This document shows positions 18,149-27,853 of a DNA stretch of 64,000 bases, one piece after another. The notes below the pieces were generated by a model, which had not been told where the DNA came from, searched no databases, and worked only from the letters and a program-made list of their open reading frames with translations. How positions within the stretch are numbered: position 1 is the stretch's first letter; each line of letters opens with the position of its first letter. Source of the DNA: Bacilli bacterium (GTDB lineage Bacteria > Bacillota_I > Bacilli_A > RF39 > UBA660); contig JAFYEA010000017.1 in assembly GCA_017544525.1 (NCBI GenBank), forward strand, positions 1 through 64,000. Reading direction: 5' to 3'. A program made the position numbers and the translations under genes.

Positions 18149-18466
18149 TCATTTCTCCTTTAATATCTTTATTAATTCATCTTTTAATTCAATATAATTT
18201 GAATTTAAAACTGAATTCCTTAATATTATAACATAATCTTTATTATTGTTAATAAAATTTTTCATTAGTATATCTTTTATTCTTCTTTTATAAAGATTTC
18301 TGCTATGTGCTTTACCAATCTTTTTACTTACGCTTATACAATACCTATTAAATTTTAATTGGTTATTAACATAATAAATAATAAAATATTTTGATACTAT
18401 TTTATTAGAATTATTAACAATATTTTTTATTTCTTCATTTTTCTTTATAATATATTTTTTATTCAT
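18149..18466 (-). CDS. rnpA: Ribonuclease P protein component
   Basis: RnpA is the protein cofactor of RNase P, which matures tRNA 5' ends. The 105-residue protein is Lys/Asn-rich and has the signature HSRNLYKRRIKD. Length is slightly below the usual 110-120. It lies between rpmH and yidC in the classic origin-linked order, 1 base before yidC. Confidence 0.92.
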   Translation of the reverse strand: MNKKYIIKKNEEIKNIVNNSNKIVSKYFIIYYVNNQLKFNRYCISVSKKIGKAHSRNLYKRRIKDILMKNFINNNKDYVIILRNSVLNSNYIELKDELIKILKEK

Positions 18467-18493
18467 ATTAATACACCAACAATTTAATTATAT

Positions 18494-18520
18494 AAAAAAA
18501 ATTACTTATTTTAAAGTAAT
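18494..18520 (-). terminator. Terminator-like hairpin between rpmH and rnpA
   Basis: Minus-strand stem ATTACTT/AAGTAAT with a 6-base loop is followed by a run of eight T. It would lower rnpA relative to the abundantly needed rpmH. I see no separate strong rnpA promoter, so read-through may supply rnpA. Confidence 0.65.
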
Positions 18521-18524
18521 TTAT

Positions 18525-18647
18525 TTATTTAGCTAAATCTTTTCTTCCTTTAGATCTTCTAGATTTTAATACACCTGAATCTTTTCTTGAAAAATAACCA
18601 GATGTTTTACTTTTCTTTTTATTATTAGGTTGAAATGTTCTTTTCAT
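18525..18647 (-). CDS. rpmH: 50S ribosomal protein bL34
   Basis: This 40-residue protein begins MKRTFQPNNKKKSK and ends RRSKGRKDLAK, the bL34 signature. The usual length is about 44. The middle differs from the usual HGFRARMxTxxGR (here SGYFSRKDSGVLKS), so that part is shortened and divergent. The start follows a GGAGG site. It is the first leftward gene at oriC and has a perfect consensus promoter. Confidence 0.9.
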   Translation of the reverse strand: MKRTFQPNNKKKSKTSGYFSRKDSGVLKSRRSKGRKDLAK

Positions 18648-18674
18648 AGATTTTATCCTCCGTTTCTTGTCTAG

Positions 18675-18703
18675 ATTATAAAATAAGAAATTATAAATGT
18701 CAA
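18675..18703 (-). promoter_or_regulatory. rpmH promoter
   Basis: Minus-strand TTGACA (18698-18703) and TATAAT (18675-18680) are separated by 17 bases: a perfect sigma-A consensus, about 28 bases upstream of the rpmH ATG. Confidence 0.85.
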
Positions 18704-18949
18704 CAATATAAATAAGTAAAAATATATTATGTAAATTTCTATTTTATAAATTTTAAATAATCATATTTATAAACATCTTGTTAACATAATATTATAGTTT
18801 ATTAACAAGTTATCCACATATTAACATAATACAATAATAAATTTGTTGATATTGTTGATAACTTATTTTAATCCTTTATTTTTAAATAAAAATTATATTT
18901 ACTTTTTGTTAATAAGTTGTTAATATATTAATCAATATTTAATTTTAAT
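18704..18949. other. Replication origin oriC with DnaA-box-like sites
   Basis: The stretch between rpmH and dnaA holds a perfect DnaA box TTATCCACA (18810-18818) and close variants: TTGTTAACA (18778-18786), TTATTAACA (18799-18807), ATATTAACA (18818-18826), and on the other strand TGTTGATAA (18853-18861) and TGTTAATAA (18908-18916). The surrounding sequence is extremely AT-rich, as needed for unwinding. The gene-strand switch happens here, with genes diverging from this point. Assignment as oriC rests on these features and on Bacilli gene order. Confidence 0.85.
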
Positions 18950-18977
18950 TTGACATTATTTTAGGATGTCATATAAT
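18950..18977 (+). promoter_or_regulatory. dnaA promoter with internal inverted repeat
   Basis: TTGACA (18950-18955) and TATAAT (18972-18977) are 16 bases apart. The spacer is bounded by an inverted repeat TGACAT / ATGTCA (18951-18956 and 18966-18971), which could be a regulator site. The dnaA ATG is about 60 bases downstream. Confidence 0.65.
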
Positions 18978-19035
18978 TTAATTAGAAGAAAGAAAAAATC
19001 GTTTGGGTTATATATATTAGAAAGGAATAATAATT

Positions 19036-20412
19036 ATGAGCATGGACAAAATGTGGAATAGTTTTTTAAATAAGGTTAGATCAAAAAATGTTTCTGTTGT
19101 TACTTTAAATTCTATATTTTGTGATTTAAAGCTACATAGTTATGAAAATGGTATAGTAAAAATAATTGTTCCTAATGATGAATTATTTTTACAAAGATTA
19201 GAAAAAAGTTATGGAGAATTAATTAAAGATACATTTGAAGATATTACAAATGATATTTGTGATATACATTATATATACGAAAAAGATATAAATAACACTA
19301 ATAATATTGATAAAAAAGAACAAAATTATGAAATAATAGATAATATTGAACAAGATATTACAAATTATACATATAAAAGTAATTTTAATCCTGAATATAC
19401 TTTTGATACTTTTATTGTTGGAGAATCAAATAAACAAGCTTATTTAACTGCAAGACAAATAGCAGAAAAACCTGGTATTTATAATCCATTTTTCTTATAT
19501 GCTAAAAGTGGTTTGGGTAAAACACATCTTTTACATGCTATTGGTAATTACATAGTTACACATTCTGATAAAAAAGTTTTATATGTTAGAGCAGAACAAT
19601 TTATTACAGATTATACTTCTATAATGAGTTTAAAAAATAAAAATATTGATTATTTAAAAGCATTTAGAGATAAATATAGAAATGTAGACATATTAATGGT
19701 AGATGATATTCAATATTTAGAACATAAAGAAAAAACACAAATAGAATTTACAAATACAATAGAAACATTACATAATGAAGGAAAACAAATTATAATTGCA
19801 ACTGATAAACCAATAAATGAAAAATATTTAGAAGAAAGATTAATGACAAGACTAATAATGGGTTTAACAGAAACAATTAGACCTCCCGAATTTGAACTTA
19901 AAAAGAATATTATAAAAAATAAAATATTACTTACTGGTTTTGAATTAAATATTTCAGAAGATGCTATTGATTATATAGCAAATAATTGTGGAAGCAGTGT
20001 AAGAAGTTTAACTGGAACAGTAACGCGTATAGCTTTTTATGCATCAATGTTTAATTTAAATGATATAACAATAGATATAGCAAAAGATGCACTTGTGGAC
20101 TTTGTAGATACACCTATATATAAATCAAATTCTTGTTCTAAAATAATAGATGTAGTAGCTAAATATTTTGAACTTGATTCATCAATTATTAAAGGAAAAA
20201 TGAGAAAAAAGAATATTTCGGATGCAAGAGCAATAGCTATGTATTTATGTAGAATATTAACAACTGAAAGTTTAGAAAGAATAGGATTAGAAATTGGTGG
20301 AAGAGATCATTCCACTGTAATTCATTCTTATGAAAAAGTATCAAATGAATTAAAAACAAATATAAAATTACAAGAAGAAATAAGAATATTAAAAGAAAGA
20401 TTAACTAATTAA
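19036..20412 (+). CDS. dnaA: Chromosomal replication initiator protein DnaA
   Basis: DnaA binds DnaA boxes and opens oriC. The 458-residue protein has an N-terminal interaction domain (about 1-80), a variable linker, an AAA+ domain with Walker A SGLGKTH and Walker B ILMVDDIQ, and a C-terminal domain IV with GRDHSTVIHSYEKV. An AGAAAGGA site precedes the ATG. It is followed by dnaN with a box-containing gap. Confidence 0.97.
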   Translation: MSMDKMWNSFLNKVRSKNVSVVTLNSIFCDLKLHSYENGIVKIIVPNDELFLQRLEKSYGELIKDTFEDITNDICDIHYIYEKDINNTNNIDKKEQNYEIIDNIEQDITNYTYKSNFNPEYTFDTFIVGESNKQAYLTARQIAEKPGIYNPFFLYAKSGLGKTHLLHAIGNYIVTHSDKKVLYVRAEQFITDYTSIMSLKNKNIDYLKAFRDKYRNVDILMVDDIQYLEHKEKTQIEFTNTIETLHNEGKQIIIATDKPINEKYLEERLMTRLIMGLTETIRPPEFELKKNIIKNKILLTGFELNISEDAIDYIANNCGSSVRSLTGTVTRIAFYASMFNLNDITIDIAKDALVDFVDTPIYKSNSCSKIIDVVAKYFELDSSIIKGKMRKKNISDARAIAMYLCRILTTESLERIGLEIGGRDHSTVIHSYEKVSNELKTNIKLQEEIRILKERLTN

Positions 20413-20536
20413 GATTTTATTAACATTAATTAACATAATAAAAAAAGTAATTTTATCAATAAAAACCTATAAAAAAATTAGTTTTCAACATTGTTAACAA
20501 CAATATTATTAATATATATAATAAGGAGGAAAAGAA
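20413..20536. other. dnaA-dnaN spacer with DnaA-box-like sites
   Basis: This 124-base spacer has TTATTAACA (20417-20425), TTTTCAACA (20482-20490) and TTGTTAACA (20491-20499). It may form the second half of a bipartite origin like that of Bacillus, or regulate dnaN. The dnaN ribosome-binding site AAGGAGGA is at its end. Confidence 0.5.
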
Positions 20537-21655
20537 ATGAAATTGTTGATTGAAAAAAATATTTTAATGGAAAGTTTAAATTCTGTAAGTAAAGCTTTAT
20601 CTTCAAGAAACATTATACCAGTATTAAATGGTATAAAATTTGATTTAAAGGAGGAAGGTTTATATTTAACTGCTACTGATAATGATATAACTATCCAAAA
20701 TTTTATTAGTAGTAATAATATAAAAAAGATAGATGAAATAGGATGTTCTGTTATTTATGGTAAAACTCTTTTAGAAATTATTAGAAGATTACCAGATTCT
20801 GATGTTTTAATAGAAAATTTTGAAAAAAATGAAGTTTCATTTAAAACAAATACTTCTATATATAATTTTAATTGTTTTTCAGTAGATGATTTTCCTAATG
20901 TAGTGTTAGATGAAGTGAAAAAACCAATAAAAATATCAAGTTTGAAGTTTAAAGAAATAATTAATAAAACATCGTTTGCTTGTTCATTACAAGAAAGTAG
21001 ACCTTTATTAACAGGTGTTAATATAAAAATACAAGGTGGTTTCTTAGAATGTACTGCAACTGATTCATATAGACTATCTAAAATGAGTGTAGATTTATCA
21101 AAAATGTATGATGATAATATTAATATAGTTATACCAGCAAGAAATATTAATGAACTTGTTAAAACTATTGAAGAAGATGATGAATTAGAAATGCATGTTT
21201 TTACAAATAAAATATTATTTAAATATAAAAATATTATTTTCCAATCATCATTATTAAATGGTAATTATCCTAATACAGATAATTCTATTGCTAAAGAATT
21301 TAAGTATTCAATTATTGTAGATCAAAAAGAATTGTATAATACTTTAGAAAGAGCATCACTTCTTACTCAATCAAAAGAAAAGAATATAGTTGATGTTGAA
21401 ATTACAGAAAATGAATTATTTATAAGAGCTTCAAGTGTTGAAATGGGAAAAGTTGAAGAAAAAATATTAATTGAAAATGAAAATAAAAATAGAATTAAAA
21501 TTGCTTTTAGTGCTAAATATATGTTAGATGCTTTAAAAATGTTTAATAAAGAAAAAATGTATATTCTATTAAATGGTGAAATTAATCCAATAATTTTAAA
21601 AGAAGAAGATAATAATGAATTAATTGAATTAATTTTACCTATGAAAACTATATAA
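20537..21655 (+). CDS. dnaN: DNA polymerase III beta subunit (sliding clamp)
   Basis: DnaN forms the ring clamp that holds the polymerase on DNA. The 372-residue protein has three repeated clamp domains. Recognisable are the start MKLLIEKNILMESLNSVSKA, the block ESRPLLTGVNI and the C-terminal end ILPMKTI, the usual LILPVR-type ending. Position after dnaA and length are standard. A strong terminator follows. Confidence 0.96.
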   Translation: MKLLIEKNILMESLNSVSKALSSRNIIPVLNGIKFDLKEEGLYLTATDNDITIQNFISSNNIKKIDEIGCSVIYGKTLLEIIRRLPDSDVLIENFEKNEVSFKTNTSIYNFNCFSVDDFPNVVLDEVKKPIKISSLKFKEIINKTSFACSLQESRPLLTGVNIKIQGGFLECTATDSYRLSKMSVDLSKMYDDNINIVIPARNINELVKTIEEDDELEMHVFTNKILFKYKNIIFQSSLLNGNYPNTDNSIAKEFKYSIIVDQKELYNTLERASLLTQSKEKNIVDVEITENELFIRASSVEMGKVEEKILIENENKNRIKIAFSAKYMLDALKMFNKEKMYILLNGEINPIILKEEDNNELIELILPMKTI

Positions 21656-21679
21656 AAAACGAAATTTTCGTTTTTTTTT
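21653..21679 (+). terminator. dnaN terminator
   Basis: Stem AAAACGAAA/TTTTCGTTTT followed by a long T-run just after the dnaN stop. The following gene therefore probably has its own promoter. Confidence 0.75.
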
Positions 21680-21686
21680 ACTTTTT

Positions 21687-21704
21687 TTCGACAAAATTCG
21701 ACAA
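21687..21704 (+). promoter_or_regulatory. Two TTCGACAA direct repeats before comK
   Basis: TTCGACAA occurs at 21687-21694 and again at 21697-21704, exactly one helical turn apart. The second overlaps a possible -35 (TCGACA) that is 17 bases from a possible -10 (TATGAA). They may be regulator sites or part of the promoter of the comK-like gene. Confidence 0.4.
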
Positions 21705-21758
21705 TATAAATATGTTATTGTATGAATCATTCTTTAAAAGAAAGGGGGGAGAATGATT

Positions 21759-22226
21759 ATGAATTATGAAATAACATATGATACTCAAGTAATAATACCT
21801 TTAGATGATAATTCTTCTAAAATAGTAGAAAATGATAATGAATACTTAGTAGATAGTAAACCAATTAGCGTATTGGAACATAGTTGTGAATATTTTGGAA
21901 GTTCATATGAAGGAAGAAAAGAAGGAACAAAAAAACTGTTGGGTATTACTCATAAAGCTCCTATTATTGTTGAAGAAAGTAGAAAAATTATATTTTTTCC
22001 AACAAAATCTCCAGATAGTAATGATTGTATATGGATTAATTTAGAAAAGATAGATAAATATTATAAAATTAATTCGAAAAAATCAGCAATTTTATTTAAG
22101 AATGGAGATATAATGGAATTTGATATTTCATTTGGATCAATAACAAATCAAATATTAAGAGCAACTAGATTAAAATTTATTCTTGAAGATAGAATAAAAT
22201 CAAAAAAAGAAGATAATAATTTATAA
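21759..22226 (+). CDS. comK: Competence transcription factor ComK-like protein
   Basis: ComK is the master activator of competence in Bacillus. The 155-residue protein matches the family through SVLEHSCEYFGSSYEGRK, LLGITHKAPI, IIFFPTKSPDSNDCIWI and FDISFGSITNQILRATRL. It is shorter than Bacillus ComK (about 190), mainly at the termini. It lies between dnaN and recF, where Bacillus has yaaA/rlbA, which is unusual. I chose the ATG at 21759, as AAGGGGGGAG abuts the ATG at 21753. It is flanked by its own terminator and probable promoter. DNA-binding and competence function are inferred from the family. Confidence 0.85.
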   Translation: MNYEITYDTQVIIPLDDNSSKIVENDNEYLVDSKPISVLEHSCEYFGSSYEGRKEGTKKLLGITHKAPIIVEESRKIIFFPTKSPDSNDCIWINLEKIDKYYKINSKKSAILFKNGDIMEFDISFGSITNQILRATRLKFILEDRIKSKKEDNNL

Positions 22227-22238
22227 TTATCTTTTTTT
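22210..22238 (+). terminator. comK terminator
   Basis: Stem AAGATAAT/ATTATCTT with an 8-base loop followed by seven T; it overlaps the comK stop codon. Confidence 0.65.
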
Positions 22239-22251
22239 ATAACTAAATTTA

Positions 22252-22260
22252 TGTTATAAT
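22252..22260 (+). promoter_or_regulatory. recF-gyrB-gyrA promoter, extended -10
   Basis: TGTTATAAT is an extended -10 element, upstream of recF by about 65 bases. No clear -35 is visible; extended -10 promoters can do without one. Confidence 0.45.
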
Positions 22261-22326
22261 TAATAGTGTGTATAGGTGTACCTAAAATTATAAAAATTTA
22301 AATTTGAAGGGGAAATGAGGTTAAAA

Positions 22327-23406
22327 ATGAATATTATAAAATTAGAACTTAATAATTTTAGAAATTATAAAAAGAAAATTTTTAATAATTTTTCAAATTT
22401 AAATTTAATAATTGGATCAAATGGAATAGGTAAAACTTCAATTATTGAAGCAATATATATGGGAAGTTTAGCTAAATCTTTTAAAACAAATAATGATTTT
22501 TCTATAATAAATGTAGATTCAAATTATTTTAAAATAAAAATACAATGTTATGATTATGGAATAAAAAAAGATTTAGAATTGTTTTTAGATAAAAATGGAA
22601 AAAAAACAAAAATAAATACTAAATTACAAAAAAGATTAAGTGATTTTATTTCACAATATAGAATAATTATCTTATCACCTGATGAATTAAAATTAGTTAA
22701 ATCATCACCTAACACAAGAAGAAATTATTTAAATATTCAATTATCACAGTTAAATAAAGATTATATATATTATCTTAATAATTATAATAATTTGATAAAA
22801 AATAAAAATGATTTTTTAAAAAAGTTAATGTTGAATGGAAATCTTGATACTAGATATTTAGATATATTAGATTCAAAAATTGTAGATGAAGGTTTAAATA
22901 TTTATAATTATAGAAAAAAATATCTAGATAGTGTTAATAAATATATTAATGATATTTTTAAAAATTATAAAAAAAATAATACAATATCTGTAAAATACGT
23001 ATCTGATTTTGAAATTAATGATAAAGATAAATTATTAAATATATTAAAAAAGATAAGAAAAAAAGAAATAAATATAGGAATGACATCATTTGGTATTCAT
23101 AGAGACGATTATGAATTTATACATAATAACAATAATGCCAAAGAATATAGTTCACAAGGATTACAAAAATTAATTATTCTTAGTATGAAATTAGCTGAGT
23201 TAAATATATTTAAAAAAGAATATGATATAAAACCTATATTATTACTAGATGATTTATTTAGTGAATTAGATGAAAAGAATAGAAATAATATATTTAAATC
23301 TTTAGGTAATGATACTCAAATATTTATAACAACAACAGATTTAAAAAATATTAATAATAGTATAAAAGCAAAAGCAAAAATTTATGATTTGAATGAGAGG
23401 ATGTGA
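22327..23406 (+). CDS. recF: DNA replication and repair protein RecF
   Basis: RecF is an SMC-like ATPase that helps load RecA at gaps. The 359-residue protein has Walker [10 protein letters not shown] (about 31-39) and, near the C-terminus, the ABC signature ([11 protein letters not shown]) and Walker B ([12 protein letters not shown]). I chose the ATG at 22327, which has GAGG at good spacing, over an ATG four codons upstream. It precedes gyrB as in Bacillus, and the gap is only a few bases. Confidence 0.94.
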   Translation: MNIIKLELNNFRNYKKKIFNNFSNLNLIIGSNGIGKTSIIEAIYMGSLAKSFKTNNDFSIINVDSNYFKIKIQCYDYGIKKDLELFLDKNGKKTKINTKLQKRLSDFISQYRIIILSPDELKLVKSSPNTRRNYLNIQLSQLNKDYIYYLNNYNNLIKNKNDFLKKLMLNGNLDTRYLDILDSKIVDEGLNIYNYRKKYLDSVNKYINDIFKNYKKNNTISVKYVSDFEINDKDKLLNILKKIRKKEINIGMTSFGIHRDDYEFIHNNNNAKEYSSQGLQKLIILSMKLAELNIFKKEYDIKPILLLDDLFSELDEKNRNNIFKSLGNDTQIFITTTDLKNINNSIKAKAKIYDLNERM

Positions 23407-23411
23407 ATATA

Positions 23412-25328
23412 ATGGATGATTATGGAGTAAAAGATATTCAAGTTTTAGAAGGGTTAGAAGCAGTTAGAAAAAGACCAGGTATGTATATAGGAACAACTGA
23501 TGTTAAAGGACTTCATCATTTAGTGTGGGAAATTGTTGATAATGCTATAGATGAAGCATTAGCTGGATATTGTGATAATATTGAAATAATAGTAAATAAA
23601 GATAATTCAATTACTGTAAAAGATAATGGTAGAGGAATTCCTGTAGGAATACATCCAAAGACGGGTATTTCAACTGTTGAAACAGTTTATACTGTATTAC
23701 ACGCAGGTGGAAAATTTGGCGGTGGTGGATATAAGGTATCTGGTGGATTACATGGCGTTGGAGCATCTGTTGTTAATGCATTATCAAAATGGGTTAATGT
23801 AACAGTTTATAAAGATGGAAAAATATATGAAACAAAATTTGCAGATGGTGGAAAAACAATACAAAAACTAACAGAAATAGGAACATGTGAAAAAAATAGA
23901 ACTGGAACAACTGTATCTTTTAAACCAGATCCAGATATATTTGATACTGATATTTATGATTATGAAACATTAAAAGTTAGAACTAGAGAATTAGCTTTTT
24001 TAAATAAAGGTCTTCAATTAACATTAAGAGATGATAGAGATGAAGAAGATACTCAAGGAGATAAATTTCTATATGAAGGTGGAATTAGTGAGTATGTTAA
24101 ATTTATAAATCAAGGAAAAACTCCAATTCATGATGATATTATTCATTTAACTGGTGAAAAAGACGGAATTATTTTTGAAGTTGCTCTTCAATATAATGAT
24201 GGATATAATGATAACATTTACTCTTTTGTAAATAATATTAATACACACGATGGAGGAACACATGAAGATGGAGTTAAAAGAGCATTAGTTAGAACAATCA
24301 ATTCTTATGCAAGAAAAAATAATATATTAAAAGATAAAGATGAAAATTTGAGAGAAGATGATGTTAAAGAAGGTTTAACTATGATTATTTCATGTAAACA
24401 TCCAAATCCTCAATTTGAAGGTCAAACAAAAGGTAGGTTAGGTAATTCAGAGGTAAAAAATCTTGCTGACAGTGTATTTGCTGAGGGATTTGAAGCATTT
24501 TTATTAGAAAATCCTGAAGATGCCAAAGTAATTATTAGTAAAGCAATTTTAGCAAGAAATGCAAGAATGGCTGCTAAAAAAGCGAGAGAAGCAACAAGAA
24601 AAAGTGATTTAGCCACTACAAATTTTTTTGGTAAATTATCTGATTGTAAAAGTAAAGATCCAGCTGAATCTGAAATATTTATAGTCGAGGGAGATAGTGC
24701 TGGTGGATCTGCTAAAAAAGGTAGAGATTCAATGACACAGGCCATTTTACCTTTAAGAGGAAAAATATTAAATGTAGAAAAAGCAAGATTAGATAAAGCA
24801 TTAGGAAATGAAGAAATTAAAACAATTATAACTGCTTTTGGTACTGGAATAGGTGAATACTTTGATTTATCTAAATTAAGATATGACAAAATTATAATAA
24901 TGACCGATGCCGATGTTGATGGAGCTCATATTAGAGTATTATTATTGACTTTATTTTATAGATTTTTTCGACCAATTGTTGAGGCAGGTCATATTTATGC
25001 TGCACAACCACCACTTTTTAGAATAATGCATGGCAAAACAAGAAAATATGTTTTAGATGAAAAAGAAAAGGATGAATACTTGGCTTCTTTACCTGAAAAT
25101 GTTAGAAATAGGGCAGAAATAGCTCGTATGAAAGGTTTAGGAGAAATGGATGCAGAAGAATTAAATGAAACTACAATGGATATAAATAAAAGAGTTTTAA
25201 GAAAAATAACTGTTAATGATTGTATTGCTGCTGATGCTATATTTGAAAAATTAATGGGTGATGAAGTAGAACCAAGAAGAAAATTTATTGAAGAAAATGC
25301 AATAAATGTTAAAAATTTAGATATTTAG
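23412..25328 (+). CDS. gyrB: DNA gyrase subunit B
   Basis: GyrB is the ATPase subunit that, with GyrA, introduces negative supercoils. The 638-residue protein has the GHKL ATPase domain ([33 protein letters not shown]), the TOPRIM domain ([10 protein letters not shown] and DADVDGAHI) and the C-terminal [10 protein letters not shown] block. The ATG at 23412 has GAGAGG upstream; a GTG three codons earlier overlaps the recF stop and is less well placed. Length is standard for Gram-positive GyrB. Confidence 0.96.
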   Translation: MDDYGVKDIQVLEGLEAVRKRPGMYIGTTDVKGLHHLVWEIVDNAIDEALAGYCDNIEIIVNKDNSITVKDNGRGIPVGIHPKTGISTVETVYTVLHAGGKFGGGGYKVSGGLHGVGASVVNALSKWVNVTVYKDGKIYETKFADGGKTIQKLTEIGTCEKNRTGTTVSFKPDPDIFDTDIYDYETLKVRTRELAFLNKGLQLTLRDDRDEEDTQGDKFLYEGGISEYVKFINQGKTPIHDDIIHLTGEKDGIIFEVALQYNDGYNDNIYSFVNNINTHDGGTHEDGVKRALVRTINSYARKNNILKDKDENLREDDVKEGLTMIISCKHPNPQFEGQTKGRLGNSEVKNLADSVFAEGFEAFLLENPEDAKVIISKAILARNARMAAKKAREATRKSDLATTNFFGKLSDCKSKDPAESEIFIVEGDSAGGSAKKGRDSMTQAILPLRGKILNVEKARLDKALGNEEIKTIITAFGTGIGEYFDLSKLRYDKIIIMTDADVDGAHIRVLLLTLFYRFFRPIVEAGHIYAAQPPLFRIMHGKTRKYVLDEKEKDEYLASLPENVRNRAEIARMKGLGEMDAEELNETTMDINKRVLRKITVNDCIAADAIFEKLMGDEVEPRRKFIEENAINVKNLDI

Positions 25329-25337
25329 GAGGTTTTT

Positions 25338-27851
25338 ATGGAAGAAGAATTAAATATTGAAAATAAAGAAATAGAGGAAACTGAATCTGAATTTAATGGT
25401 ATATTTCATGAAAGAGATAGTCATCAAGAAAATAATATTGTTGATGAAGTAAAAGATTCATTTTTAGATTATTCAATGAGTGTAATTACTTCTCGTGCAA
25501 TTCCAGATTTAAGAGATGGTTTAAAACCTGTTCATAGAAGAATATTATGGTCAATGTATGAAGAAGGTAATACTCCTGAAAAACCACATAGAAAGTCAGC
25601 AACTACAGTTGGAAATGTTATGGGTCATTATCATCCTCATGGAGATGCAGCTATATATGATGCAATGGTTAGACTTGCACAAGATTTCAATCAAAGATAT
25701 ATGTTAGTTGATGGCCATGGAAATTTTGGAAATATTGAAGGTGATGGTGCTGCAGCATCTCGTTACACAGAAGCAAGATTATCTAAAATATCTTTAGAAT
25801 TACTAAGAGATATTAATAAAGATACTGTAGATATGGATGATAATTTTGACGTTACTAGAAAAGAACCAAGAGTTTTACCATCTAGATTTCCAAATATTTT
25901 GGTTAATGGATCTATGGGGATTGCTGTAGGTATGGCAACAAATATACCTCCACATAATTTATCAGAAGTAATTGATGGGTGTGTAGCATATATTGATAAT
26001 CCAAATATTTCTGTACTTGAATTAATGGAATATATAAAAGGACCTGATTTTCCAACAGGTGGTATTATATTAGGTAATTCAGGAATAAAAAAAGCATATG
26101 AAACTGGTAGAGGATCAATTACAATAAGAAGCAAAGCTGAAATAGAAGAACATAATGGACATAATACAATAGTTATTTCAGAAGTACCATATGGAATTAA
26201 TACACAAGAATTAAAGGATAAAGTAGCAGAATTAGTACATACAAAAGTAATTGATGGAATAACAGATTATCATACTGATTTGAAAGATGGTATAAAAATA
26301 ACAATTACTTTGAGAAAAGATGCCAATCCACAAGTAGTATTAAATAATTTATATAAACATACTGCTTTTCAAGCAAATTATGGAATAATTTTCTTAATGC
26401 TTGATGGATTAACACCAAGAACTTTAGATTTAAAATCAATAATATCAAAGTATATTGATCATCAAAAAGAAGTAATAATTAGAAGAACTAGATTTGATTT
26501 AGAAAAAGATGAAAAAAGAGTTCATATATTAAATGGATATAAAATTGCCTTAGATAACATAGATGAAGTAGTAAAAGCAATTAGAAATGCATTTAATGAT
26601 GATGATGCAAAACAACAATTAATGAGTAAATTTGGTCTTGACGATATACAAGCAGAGGCAATTTTAGAATTAAGATTAAGAAGATTAACTGGATTAGAAA
26701 GAGATAAAATAGAAGAAGAATTAAAAAATTTATTATTGGAAATAGAAGAATTAAAATCAATTCTAGCATCTGAACAAAAAGTGTTAGATATTATCAAGAA
26801 AGAAATGTTAGAAATAAAGAATAAATATGGTGATGAAAGAAGAACTACTATTGATATGACTGCTATTGAATATATTGAAGATGAAGCTTTGATTCCAAGA
26901 GATGATGTAATAGTAACACTAACAAATAAAAATTATATTAAGAGAATATCAAAAGATACATATAAATCTCAACATCGTGGTGGTGTGGGAATTAAAGGAT
27001 TAACAACTACCGATGAAGATTTTGTAGAACAATTAATATCATTAAATACACATGATTATTTATTATTCTTTACTAATAAAGGAAAAGTATATAGATTAAA
27101 AGGCTATAAAGTACCTGAATATTCTAGAGTTGGTAAAGGATTACCTATAGTTAATCTATTATCTTTAGAAAAAGATGAAAAAGTTAATACAATGTTAAAA
27201 GTTGATGACAACAGTACAAACCTTTGTTTGGTTTTTGTAACTAAAAACGGATTAATTAAGAGAACTAGAATTGAAGATTTTGAAAATATAAGACAAACAG
27301 GTAAAATAGCTATAAGTTTAAAAGAAGATGATGAATTAATATCTGTTAAATTAGCAAGTGATGATAGTCAAATTTTAATGTGTTCTTCTAATGGTAGAAT
27401 GGTAAGATTTGCTGCTAGTGAAGTAAGAATTATGGGAAGAACAGCTTCAGGAGTTAGAGGAATCAATTTAAATAATGATATTTGTGTTGGATCTGAAATA
27501 TCTGAAAATGGCAAATTATTATTAGTAGTTACAGAAAATGGATATGGTAAAAAAACAAGTATTGAGGAATATCGTCAAACAAAAAGAGGTAGTAAAGGAG
27601 TTAAAACACTAAATATATCAGAAAAAAATGGAAAAATAGTAAGTTTTAAATCTACAGATAATAATTCAGATTTAATGATTATTACAACACAAGGTATTAT
27701 TATTAGATTAGATGTTAATTCTATTTCTCAAATGGGAAGAGTAACAAAAGGTGTAAAATTAATAAATCTTAAAGATGATAATAAAGTTGCTTCTATTTCT
27801 TTAGTAGAAAAAGAAGAAGATAATTTAGAAGAAATAGAAGAAAAAAATTAA
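25338..27851 (+). CDS. gyrA: DNA gyrase subunit A
   Basis: GyrA cleaves and rejoins DNA. The 837-residue protein has an N-terminal extension of about 25 acidic residues. The quinolone-determining region reads HPHGDAAIYDAMVRL, and the catalytic Tyr is in AASRYTEARL. The C-terminal beta-pinwheel is present with the gyrase-specific GyrA-box-like motif QTKRGSKG, which supports gyrase over topoisomerase IV. The position of E. coli Ser83 is Ala here. A TAGGAGG site precedes the start, 9 bases after gyrB. Confidence 0.96.
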   Translation: MEEELNIENKEIEETESEFNGIFHERDSHQENNIVDEVKDSFLDYSMSVITSRAIPDLRDGLKPVHRRILWSMYEEGNTPEKPHRKSATTVGNVMGHYHPHGDAAIYDAMVRLAQDFNQRYMLVDGHGNFGNIEGDGAAASRYTEARLSKISLELLRDINKDTVDMDDNFDVTRKEPRVLPSRFPNILVNGSMGIAVGMATNIPPHNLSEVIDGCVAYIDNPNISVLELMEYIKGPDFPTGGIILGNSGIKKAYETGRGSITIRSKAEIEEHNGHNTIVISEVPYGINTQELKDKVAELVHTKVIDGITDYHTDLKDGIKITITLRKDANPQVVLNNLYKHTAFQANYGIIFLMLDGLTPRTLDLKSIISKYIDHQKEVIIRRTRFDLEKDEKRVHILNGYKIALDNIDEVVKAIRNAFNDDDAKQQLMSKFGLDDIQAEAILELRLRRLTGLERDKIEEELKNLLLEIEELKSILASEQKVLDIIKKEMLEIKNKYGDERRTTIDMTAIEYIEDEALIPRDDVIVTLTNKNYIKRISKDTYKSQHRGGVGIKGLTTTDEDFVEQLISLNTHDYLLFFTNKGKVYRLKGYKVPEYSRVGKGLPIVNLLSLEKDEKVNTMLKVDDNSTNLCLVFVTKNGLIKRTRIEDFENIRQTGKIAISLKEDDELISVKLASDDSQILMCSSNGRMVRFAASEVRIMGRTASGVRGINLNNDICVGSEISENGKLLLVVTENGYGKKTSIEEYRQTKRGSKGVKTLNISEKNGKIVSFKSTDNNSDLMIITTQGIIIRLDVNSISQMGRVTKGVKLINLKDDNKVASISLVEKEEDNLEEIEEKN

Positions 27852-27853
27852 TA

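Noticed and set aside
21655..21675. ComK box (AAAA-N5-TTTT) at the end of dnaN
   Set aside because: The match is part of the dnaN terminator stem, and such patterns are expected by chance in this AT-rich DNA.
24422..24889. 155-residue reverse-strand frame inside gyrB
   Set aside because: Lies antisense to a conserved gene, has no ribosome-binding site and its composition is that of a shadow frame.
25763..26134. Reverse-strand frame inside gyrA
   Set aside because: Antisense shadow of the gyrA catalytic core, without family similarity.
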